Below, in pieces: positions 9,072 through 16,178 of a stretch of 64,000 nucleotides of DNA. Location of the stretch: positions 417,743-481,742 of the forward strand of contig NZ_JAMTCO010000004.1 in the NCBI RefSeq assembly GCF_024171925.1. The letters run 5' to 3'. The stretch comes from Actinokineospora diospyrosa (GTDB taxonomy: Bacteria; Actinomycetota; Actinomycetes; Mycobacteriales; Pseudonocardiaceae). Each line of letters starts with the position of its first letter. The first letter of the stretch is position 1. Made by a program: the position numbers and the translations under genes. The notes beneath the pieces are model-generated. The model was not told the DNA's origin and made no database searches. It saw only the letters and a list, made by a program, of their open reading frames with translations.

Positions 9072-9214
9072 CTCGATGGGGCGGACTTGTTTTGCGTGGG
9101 GGGACAACACCCGTAGCGTCGCCTCGCAGCAGGGCCATGCTTTTCGGCCCCTGCTGTGCGGTTCTGCCACGGGTGTTGTAGGGGCCCCGCGCAAAACAAG
9201 TTGGCCCCATCGAG
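9072..9214. repeat. 143-bp giant imperfect hairpin element, copy A2 (inverted relative to A1)
   Basis: Same length and ends as copy A1 (CTCGATGGGGCGGACTTG ... CATCGAG). Its central loop (GGCCATGCTTTTCGGCC) is the reverse complement of the A1 loop, so A1 and A2 face each other around the DnaA-box unit. The stem has compensating changes (for example TGTTTTGC paired with GCAAAACA where A1 has TCCTTTGC paired with GCAAAGGA), suggesting that pairing is maintained. Confidence 0.85.
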
Positions 9215-9244
9215 CCGACCGCATTGCCGCGGATCGGGCCCGAT

Positions 9245-9300
9245 GTTGCCGCCAGGCAACGAGGCGTCCGCTCCGGCACGCCGAGCTCGCCGCCAGGCGA
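9245..9300. repeat. Two small palindromes of the GTTGCC-gcca-GGCAAC family
   Basis: GTTGCCGCCAGGCAAC at 9245-9260 and TCGCCGCCAGGCGA at 9287-9300, each followed by CGAGGC. The second keeps base pairing while changing TT/AA to TC/GA, a compensatory change. They lie just before the trypsin-like gene's 3' end. Apart from the listed repeats the gap 8484-9403 contains no credible gene. Confidence 0.7.
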
Positions 9301-9403
9301 CGAGGCCGACCCCAAGGCCTGCCGCACCCGAGCACGCAGCAGGGCCGGGCGGGAGGTCCTGCAGCCTCCCACCCGGCCCGTCGAACGCGATCACCTCACG
9401 GCG

Positions 9404-11197
9404 TTACCGCACGGTCAGCGTGTAGTTCGCACTGCCCGTCTTGCCGCCGCCGGTGGCTGTGACCTTGATGGTGTAGGTCCCTGGGGCCGCGGAGAAGGAG
9501 GCGGTCAGGAACAGCATCGAGGTCTGGCCACCGCTGATGGTCGCGGGGACCAATTGCGCGGTGACGCCCGAGGGGACACCGCTGGTGGAGAGGGTTACCT
9601 GGCCGGTGCCGCCGGTGACGCGGATCTGCGGGAAGGCGGCGCCGCCCTTGGCCACTGTGCCCGAGGACGGGGACAGGGTCACCGTGAGGCCACCGGTGGG
9701 GGGTTCCTGGCCGCCGTCGCCGACGGTCAGGGTGAGGGTGGTTTGCTTGCTCACCGAGCCCGAGGTGCCGGTGATGGTGACCCGGTACTCGCCCTTCGGG
9801 GTGCTGGCGGTGGTGGTGACCGTCAGCTTGCCGGTCTGGCCCGAGGTGATGGACGTGGGCTGGAAGACCGCCTCGGCGCCCGAGGGCAGGCCGCTGGCGG
9901 ACAGGGCCACGTTCACCGAACCGCCGCCGCCGACCGTGCTCGTGATGTTCGTCGACGCGGACTTGCCCGGGTCGACCTTGAGCGCGGCAGGGCTGACACC
10001 GAGGCCGAACTCGCCGCCGGGGCCGCCTTGGCCGATGGTGAGGGTCAGGTTGGCCTGCTTAGTGCCCGAAGCCGTCTTACCGGTGACGGTCAGCGTGTGC
10101 GTCCCGTCCGGGGTGCCGGAAGCGACGCTAAGCGACAGCTTCGCGCCCTCGCCCGTCTTGATCGACCCCGGCTGGAACACCGCCTCGACCCCGGAGGGCT
10201 GGCCGGTCACCGACAGCGCCACGTCCTCCGGCGTCGACCCGGCGGTCGTGTTGACCGCGACCGACCCGCTGGAGCCCGCGTTGACCCGCACCGAGGAGGG
10301 GTTCACCGCGACGCCGAACTCGGTGGTCGGCGGGGTGGTCGAGCCGACCTTCTCCTTGACCCAGTCGCCCATCTCGTTGTCCAGGCGGGCCCAGATCCCG
10401 TACCACTTGAAGTCCGAGCGGCTCCACGACGCGACGCCGACGAGCTTGCCGTTGACCACCAGCGGGCCGCCGCTGTCGCCGGGCAGGATCGTCGAGCGGC
10501 CGTCGGGGTAGCCCGCGCAGATCATGTACGCGGACTTGAACCCGGCGCCGACGCCCTGGCAGACCGAGTCGCCGTTGACGATCGGGAAGTTCTGCTTGTC
10601 CAGCGAGACGTCGGCCGGGCTGTCGTCGTGGGTCTTCTTGCCGTAGCCGATGCTCAGCGCCGAGTCGCCGACCTTCCACACGTTGCCCGCGTCGGCGGAG
10701 GTGGCGAACTTGGCCCACTTGTCCGGCGAGAGCGGGATGTCCTCGTTGGTGGTCACGACGGCGACGTCGTAGCCCTGGTCGAAGTTGACGTACTTCGGGT
10801 GCTTCTCGTACGACTTGGCCGTCAGCGTGGTGCCGGTGCCCACGGCCAGGTCGTCGAGCCCGTAGAGGAACGTCTTGGTGCCCGCCAGGTCGTAGCAGTG
10901 CGCCGCGACGAGGATGCTGCGCTTGCCGACGACCGAGCCGGTGCACGACTGGCCCTTGGGCCGCGAGCCGCCCTCGCGCAGCGCGCCGATGACCGGCGGG
11001 TAGTCCGACAGGGTGGCGTCGACGCCCTTGTAGATCTGGGCGGTGGCGTCGGGGGCGGGCACCGGGGTGTCGCCCTCGAAGTTGGCCGCCTTGGCGTTGG
11101 CCGGGGCGGCGCTGGCGACCGCGACGACCGCGAGCGCGCTGACCGCGACACCCACCGCCACGGCGCCGATGCGCACGGAGCGCTTGGACCTCAACAT
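9404..11197 (-). CDS. Secreted trypsin-like serine protease with three Ig-like repeats
   Basis: 597 residues from ATG 11197 (AGGAGA upstream, signal peptide 1-36). The S1 domain has His100 (VAAHC), Asp144 (GYDVAVV) and Ser242 (PGDSGGPL), with family cysteines in SCTGS and AAHC. From about residue 290 three Ig/cadherin-like beta repeats of about 95 residues follow. Each opens like FGVAVNPSSVRVNAG and contains VTGxPSGVEAVFQP-type and GxxxLTVT-type segments. They probably bind polymer or the wall. The gene starts 23 bp after the stop of the S8 protease on the same strand, so the two are likely an operon and secreted together. Confidence 0.93.
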   Translation of the reverse strand: MLRSKRSVRIGAVAVGVAVSALAVVAVASAAPANAKAANFEGDTPVPAPDATAQIYKGVDATLSDYPPVIGALREGGSRPKGQSCTGSVVGKRSILVAAHCYDLAGTKTFLYGLDDLAVGTGTTLTAKSYEKHPKYVNFDQGYDVAVVTTNEDIPLSPDKWAKFATSADAGNVWKVGDSALSIGYGKKTHDDSPADVSLDKQNFPIVNGDSVCQGVGAGFKSAYMICAGYPDGRSTILPGDSGGPLVVNGKLVGVASWSRSDFKWYGIWARLDNEMGDWVKEKVGSTTPPTTEFGVAVNPSSVRVNAGSSGSVAVNTTAGSTPEDVALSVTGQPSGVEAVFQPGSIKTGEGAKLSLSVASGTPDGTHTLTVTGKTASGTKQANLTLTIGQGGPGGEFGLGVSPAALKVDPGKSASTNITSTVGGGGSVNVALSASGLPSGAEAVFQPTSITSGQTGKLTVTTTASTPKGEYRVTITGTSGSVSKQTTLTLTVGDGGQEPPTGGLTVTLSPSSGTVAKGGAAFPQIRVTGGTGQVTLSTSGVPSGVTAQLVPATISGGQTSMLFLTASFSAAPGTYTIKVTATGGGKTGSANYTLTVR

Positions 11198-11220
11198 CGT
11201 CTTCTCCTGCTCAGGGGCGG

Positions 11221-12792
11221 TCACGGGGTCAACGTCCACGAGGTGATGGAGCCGGTGTCGAAGCGGTAGACGTCGGTGACCCGCAGCTTCCAGGTCCCGT
11301 TCTTCGCCTGGCCGGAGGCGTTGACGGTGTAGGTGGTGTGGATGCCCGCGCTGTCGCCGAGGCCGCCGGAGGGGCGCAGGTTGAAGACGGCGCCGGACGG
11401 GCCGACGAGGTCGATGGCCAGGTCAGCGGTGAACGCGTGGTCGATGTCGACCTTGACCGTGGTGGACGCCGAGGCGTTGCCGGTGCAGTTGGCCATGGTC
11501 ACCGGGGAGTCCGCGGACCCGGCGTCGGGGATGGCGACGGCGCCGGAGCTGGTCTGCGGGTTGCAGGTGCCCGGGTTGGGCGGGGTGCCGCCGAGTTCCT
11601 TGACGTAGAGCAGCTTGTTCGGCGAGCCCTTCGGGTCGCTGATCTTGTCCGGCGTGGTCGCCGCGAGCAGCGCCTGGGTGACCTGCGACGGGGTGCTGCC
11701 CGGCTTGGCGGTCAGGTACAGCGCCGCGGCGCCCGCGACGTGCGGGGTGGCCATCGAGGTGCCCGACATCGTCCCGGACGAGCCGTTCTGCAGCGTCGAG
11801 AGGATGTTGGTGCCGGGGGCGAACAGGTCCACGCAGCTGCCGTAGTTCGAGCCCTGGCCGTTGGTCCACAGCGAGCGCTTGTCGGCGTTGTCCGAGGCGC
11901 CGACGGTGATCGCGCTGGGGGTGCGGGCGGGGCTGGTCTGGCAGGCGTCGCCGTTGTTGTTGCCCGCGGCGATGGTCGAGGTGATGCCCTTCTGCACGAC
12001 CTTGGCCACCGCGTCGTCGACCGAGGAGTTCGAGCTGCCGCCGAGGCTGGCGGTCATCACCGAGTTGGCGCCCGCGTTGGCCGCGACCCAGTCGAAGCCG
12101 CCGATGATCTGCGACCACTGGCCCGAGCTCTGGCAGTCGAGCACCCGGACGGCGACGATCTTGACCTTCTTCGCCACGCCGTAGGTGGCGCTGCCGACGG
12201 TGCCCGCGACGTGCGTGCCGTGGCCGTGGCAGTCGGAGGCGTCGGCGTCGTTGTCGATGAAGTCGCGCCCGGAGGTGACGCGGCCGCCGAAGTCGGAGTG
12301 GCCGCGGTAGACGCCGGTGTCCACGACGTAGACGGTCGCGCCCTCGCCGTCGTTGGGGTAGGCGTACTTGCTGTCCGCGGGCAGGTTGCGCTGGTCGATG
12401 CGGTCCAGGCCCCAGGTCGGGTTCGGCTGCTCGCCGAAGCCGTGCGCGGTGCCGTCCTGCTCGACGTAGGCCACCTTCGGGTCGGCGGCCAACCTGCGGG
12501 CCTGCTGCTCGGACATCGACACCGAGAACCCGCTCAGCGCGGCGGAGTAGGTCAGCTTGCGCTGGCCGCCGTACTGGGCCGTCAAGTCCGCGGACACGGT
12601 GTTGACCGACTGGGCGCCCACGACGTCCTTGAGCACCACGATGTAGCTGCCAGCGACGGAGCCGGGGACACCGGCGCTGCGGATCGGCCCCTCGGCCGGT
12701 GCGGCGAGCGCGGGGGCGACCGCGACGGCGAGCGCCGCGCCCGCCACCACGCCCGTCACGGCGATGAGCCGCGTCAAATGCCTGTAATTCAT
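11221..12792 (-). CDS. Secreted subtilisin-like serine protease (S8) with P domain
   Basis: 523 residues. Start ATG 12792 (GGAG 6 nt upstream) is preferred over GTG 12807. Signal peptide 1-31, I9-type propeptide about 48-115. The S8 triad is Asp158 (VYVVDTGV), His191 (CHGHGTHVAGT) and Ser346 ([13 protein letters not shown]). The P domain covers about 430-523 and ends RFDTGSITSWTLTP. It is a close paralogue of the S8 gene at 3.9 kb in length and architecture. It is first gene of a two-gene operon with the trypsin-like protease and divergent from a LAL regulator 219 bp away. Confidence 0.95.
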   Translation of the reverse strand: MNYRHLTRLIAVTGVVAGAALAVAVAPALAAPAEGPIRSAGVPGSVAGSYIVVLKDVVGAQSVNTVSADLTAQYGGQRKLTYSAALSGFSVSMSEQQARRLAADPKVAYVEQDGTAHGFGEQPNPTWGLDRIDQRNLPADSKYAYPNDGEGATVYVVDTGVYRGHSDFGGRVTSGRDFIDNDADASDCHGHGTHVAGTVGSATYGVAKKVKIVAVRVLDCQSSGQWSQIIGGFDWVAANAGANSVMTASLGGSSNSSVDDAVAKVVQKGITSTIAAGNNNGDACQTSPARTPSAITVGASDNADKRSLWTNGQGSNYGSCVDLFAPGTNILSTLQNGSSGTMSGTSMATPHVAGAAALYLTAKPGSTPSQVTQALLAATTPDKISDPKGSPNKLLYVKELGGTPPNPGTCNPQTSSGAVAIPDAGSADSPVTMANCTGNASASTTVKVDIDHAFTADLAIDLVGPSGAVFNLRPSGGLGDSAGIHTTYTVNASGQAKNGTWKLRVTDVYRFDTGSITSWTLTP

Positions 12793-13011
12793 GGAAACTC
12801 CATTCACCGCGCCCAGGGGCGAAGCCGCCTGTGGCGAGTGGTCGCGAGCAGGGTGTGGAACGGGCGACCACCGGCACCCACCTTCCCCGAACGCGCACCT
12901 CGACCAATCCGCACGCCATTAAGTGGAGATACCCATTTAATCGCCACGCGGACCGTTGTCGCGCTACCTACGTAGGCTCTTTTCGCACGAGAATCGCGGA
13001 AGGGGAATGCG
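12793..13011. promoter_or_regulatory. Divergent promoter region with candidate operator
   Basis: The shared gap contains an AT-rich inverted repeat at 12918-12941: ATTAAGTGG, a 6-nt spacer, then CCATTTAAT (8 of 9 bp pair). It stands out in otherwise GC-rich DNA and is positioned to control both the S8 protease and the regulator. Confidence 0.4.
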
Positions 13012-15525
13012 GTGAACGGTGTGCTGTTGGGTCGACGGGCCGAGGTCGCGGCCGCGGTCGAGACCCTGGGCGGTACCCGGGCCACGCTGCACGTGGTCGG
13101 CGGGGCGGGGTACGGCAAGACCCGGTTCGTCGACGAGGTCCTGGCCGACCCGGCGCTGCGCGGGCGGCGGGTGGTGCGCGGGGTCTGCCAACCGCCGTCG
13201 GTGGGGGCGTTCCCGTTCGGGCCGGTGGTCGACGGGCTGCGCGCGGCGGTGACCGGGCTCGGCGCCGCACCGGTGAACCCGATCGTCGGGGTGTTGCGCT
13301 CGTTGCTCCCGGAGGTCGCCGAACTGCTGCCGCCGGTGCCGGAATGCGTTGGCACACCCGCTGACCGGCACCTCGTGTTCCGCGCCGTGCGGGAGTTGCT
13401 CGCGGCACTGACACCGGTGGTCCTGGTGGTCGAGGACGCGCACTGGGCGGACGCGGACACCGTTGCCCTACTGCGGTTCCTGACCAGCACCGCCGCGGAT
13501 CTGGTCGCCGTGGTGCTCACGTACCGGCCGGGACCCTTCAGCGCGCCGGGGACACGGGTCGACCTCGGGCCGTTGACCCGGGAGGACCTGCTGGCGGCGG
13601 TCGCCGAGGAGGACGTCGACGACTTGTTGGCGCACACCGGCGGCGTGCCGTACCTGGTGGCGGCCGCACTGCGCGGTGGGGTGTCGGTCCCCGCGGCGGC
13701 GGGCGCGGACGTCGCGTCCCGACTCGCTGAAGCGGGGCCACAAGCACGGGCGGTCGCCGTGGCGGCCGCGGTGGTGGGTATCGCGACGTCGGCGCAGGTG
13801 CTGGCGCGGGTGGGCGGGGTGTCCGGCGGGCGGGACGCGGTGGTGGCGGCGTTGCGCTCGGGGGTGCTGGCCGAGCACGGGCCGGACGCGTTCCGGGTGG
13901 CGAACGGGGTGTTCCAGCGGGTCCTGCACGACGAGCTGACCGGGCCCGAGCGGGTGGAACTGCACCGGCGCGCGCTGCGGGCGCTGCGCGGGGTCCCGGG
14001 AACGGCCGCGGCGGTGCTGGCCGAACACGCGCGGTTGGCGGGGCGGCTGGGCGACTGGGTCGACCACGCGGAAGCGGTGGGGACCGTCGAGGTGTTGGCG
14101 GGCCCGCTGGGTGAGCCCGCGTTGCCCGCGCAAGACCTGTGCCGGTTGGCGATCCGGTACGCGCGGGAGATCGGCGCGGATGGACTACCGGTGTTGACGC
14201 GGCTGGTCGACGACGCGCGGCTGACGGACGTGGCCCGGGCGGAGGTGCGGCTCGGGCGGGGTCTGCTGCTGGTGCGCGGGGGTCACGCCGAGGGGGTCGC
14301 GGAGGTCGAGCGGGCGGTGGCGCGGTTGCCGGAAGGGTCGGCGGCCAGGGGCATGGTCGTGCTGGCCACACCGACGCTGGGGCGGCGGCCGGTGGCGGAG
14401 AACGCGGTGTGGATGGACCAGACCGAGCGGGTGCTGGCCGCGTTCCCGGACCTGCGCGCACCGCTGCTGCCCGCCGTCGCGGCCAACCGCCTGCACACCG
14501 CCGACCCGGTGGCGTGGGACATGATCGCGATGCTCCCCGGGCCCAGCCCGGAGGTCGCCGAGGCGGCCGCGTGGACCGGGCACCACGAGTTGGCGCGCGG
14601 CCATTGCCGCCCCGGGAGCGCGATCGAGCTAGTGCTGGACTTCCATAGTGGACAGTGGACGGGGTTGGCTGGGCGAGCGGCCGCGTCGGGCACCGCCGAG
14701 GGGTTCTTGGTGCTGGCGTGGCTGGCGCTGGCCACGGGCGACTGGGTCGCGGCGGAGCGGAACCTGGCCGAGATCCAGGAGGACGCGAGCACGCCCGTGG
14801 CCCTGGCCGCGCACGCCGCGGCGATCCGCATGTGGTCGCACCGCGATCGACCCGATGAGGTTGACGAGGCGGTCTCACACGGCTTGAGGCTGCTGCGGGA
14901 CAAGGGAAACTGGGCGTGGTCAGGCGAACTGGTCCCAGCCGTCGTCGCCGCCTACTGCCGCGAGGGCCTCTCGGATCAAGCCCGCGACCTGACCACCGAG
15001 TTCCTGCGGCACACAGCGTCGATGAACCTGCCGTCCACAGTGGCCGATGAGTGCCGGGGCATGGTGGCCGAGGTCGAAGGGGACCGGAAGGCGGCTGCCA
15101 CCTGGTACTCCCGCGCCCGGCGCGCCAGCCCCCGCCACAGCGCCACCCGGCACGCGGAGTCCGCCGCCCGCTGCGGGCTCCCGTCGTCGAACGCGAACGC
15201 CGACCTGCTCACCCTGGTCGACTACCTGGACCACCTCGGCGCCACCCTGGACGCCAACCGCTGCCGCCAACTACTGCGCGACAACGGCGCCATCCCGCAC
15301 CTGCGCCGGGGCCACCGCAGCTACGGCAACCAACTCTCCCCCCGAGAACGCGACGTCGTCCGGCTCTTGGCCCAGCACCGCACCAACCAGGACATCGCCG
15401 ACGTGCTCTTCCTCTCCCGCCGCACAGTCGAACAACACGTCGCCAACGTCCTGCGCAAACTCCACCTGGTCTCCCGCCACGACGTGGCCAAGACCCTCAC
15501 CGACGACACCGTGGCCGCCATCTAG
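13012..15525 (+). CDS. LAL-type LuxR-family transcriptional regulator with N-terminal ATPase
   Basis: 837 residues from GTG 13012 (GAAGGGGA upstream). LLGRRAEV opens the ATPase, and Walker A GGAGYGKT is at 30-37. VVLVVEDAHWADADT is the Walker B region. A long helical middle region follows, then a C-terminal LuxR HTH (LSPRERDVVRLLAQHRTNQD ... LSRRTVEQHVANVLRKLHLVS). It is shorter than, but organised like, the regulator at 5.6 kb, and like it is divergent from an S8 protease. The TAG stop codon lies inside the left end of a palindromic repeat element starting at 15522. Confidence 0.9.
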   Translation: MNGVLLGRRAEVAAAVETLGGTRATLHVVGGAGYGKTRFVDEVLADPALRGRRVVRGVCQPPSVGAFPFGPVVDGLRAAVTGLGAAPVNPIVGVLRSLLPEVAELLPPVPECVGTPADRHLVFRAVRELLAALTPVVLVVEDAHWADADTVALLRFLTSTAADLVAVVLTYRPGPFSAPGTRVDLGPLTREDLLAAVAEEDVDDLLAHTGGVPYLVAAALRGGVSVPAAAGADVASRLAEAGPQARAVAVAAAVVGIATSAQVLARVGGVSGGRDAVVAALRSGVLAEHGPDAFRVANGVFQRVLHDELTGPERVELHRRALRALRGVPGTAAAVLAEHARLAGRLGDWVDHAEAVGTVEVLAGPLGEPALPAQDLCRLAIRYAREIGADGLPVLTRLVDDARLTDVARAEVRLGRGLLLVRGGHAEGVAEVERAVARLPEGSAARGMVVLATPTLGRRPVAENAVWMDQTERVLAAFPDLRAPLLPAVAANRLHTADPVAWDMIAMLPGPSPEVAEAAAWTGHHELARGHCRPGSAIELVLDFHSGQWTGLAGRAAASGTAEGFLVLAWLALATGDWVAAERNLAEIQEDASTPVALAAHAAAIRMWSHRDRPDEVDEAVSHGLRLLRDKGNWAWSGELVPAVVAAYCREGLSDQARDLTTEFLRHTASMNLPSTVADECRGMVAEVEGDRKAAATWYSRARRASPRHSATRHAESAARCGLPSSNANADLLTLVDYLDHLGATLDANRCRQLLRDNGAIPHLRRGHRSYGNQLSPRERDVVRLLAQHRTNQDIADVLFLSRRTVEQHVANVLRKLHLVSRHDVAKTLTDDTVAAI

Positions 15526-15688
15526 TGGCTCGACTCAGAACGTTGGCCGTGTATCGGCGGGTCCACGGCGTGGCTGGCAAGGCGCCGGAACGTCCTCGTA
15601 CTGGGTGTACTTGGGCGGTTCCGGCAACGCCGCCAGGCGCGTCGTGGGCGGGTCGAGACATGGTCGACGTTCTGAGTCGCGCCACTAG
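15522..15688. repeat. MITE-like palindromic element, copy 1
   Basis: 167 bp with ends CTAGTGGC / GCCACTAG. The next 14 nt on each side (CGACTCAGAACGT-type) are also inverted repeats, and an inner stem pairs GCCGGAAC with GTTCCGGC. A second copy lies at 32431-32586 and differs mainly by lacking an 11-bp segment. No transposase is encoded. The left end supplies the TAG stop of the LAL regulator, so the element may also serve as its 3' hairpin. Confidence 0.85.
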
Positions 15689-15720
15689 TCCCAGGAGCGG
15701 AACCAGATGGCGGCCACGGG

Positions 15721-16152
15721 CTACTTGCCTTCGACGATCCGCAGCCGGTAGTCATCCGCCGTCTTGCGCACGGTCGCGGTCCGACCGTAGTGACCGGGGT
15801 CGAGGACGAAACCCCACACCACCACGGCGGTGACCGCCTCCTCGCCGGACATGAACACCATCAGGGTCCCGTCCTGGAAGAAGGTGTCCGGCATGTCGAC
15901 GTCACGACCGACCGCGGCCTCCACCTCGTCGCGGTCGGCCGCCTCGGTCGCGAACACGTGCACCGAGTCCCACCGGGACGCGACGATCCCCGACAGCGGC
16001 GCCGAGGTCCGGTCGCGGCTGATCCGCTGGAACTCGCGGTCCACCGCAGCGTCCTCCTTGACCTCCAGCGCGGAGGCGCCGCACGCCGTGCTCGCGAACA
16101 GGGTCAGCGCGATGGCGGCCAGGAGGAGAAAACGACCACCGAGTCCGCGCAT
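15721..16152 (-). CDS. Small lipoprotein, candidate immunity protein for the RHS toxin
   Basis: 143 residues. Signal sequence with lipobox FASTAC (Cys24), so exported and lipid-anchored. The mature part is about 120 residues with DRTSAPLSGIVASRWDSVHVF, a predicted alpha/beta domain, and no recognised family. It starts 27 bp after the RHS stop codon on the same strand behind a good GAGGGG ribosome-binding site. A small gene directly 3' of a polymorphic toxin is the usual immunity position. A surface-anchored immunity protein would imply a toxin acting outside the cytoplasm. Role inferred from position only. Confidence 0.55.
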   Translation of the reverse strand: MRGLGGRFLLLAAIALTLFASTACGASALEVKEDAAVDREFQRISRDRTSAPLSGIVASRWDSVHVFATEAADRDEVEAAVGRDVDMPDTFFQDGTLMVFMSGEEAVTAVVVWGFVLDPGHYGRTATVRKTADDYRLRIVEGK

Positions 16153-16178
16153 TGACGTCCCCCTCGATCTCCAGTGAG

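Noticed and set aside
15522-15688. Complete insertion sequence
   Set aside because: No transposase frame fits in 167 bp; only a non-autonomous palindromic element can be claimed.
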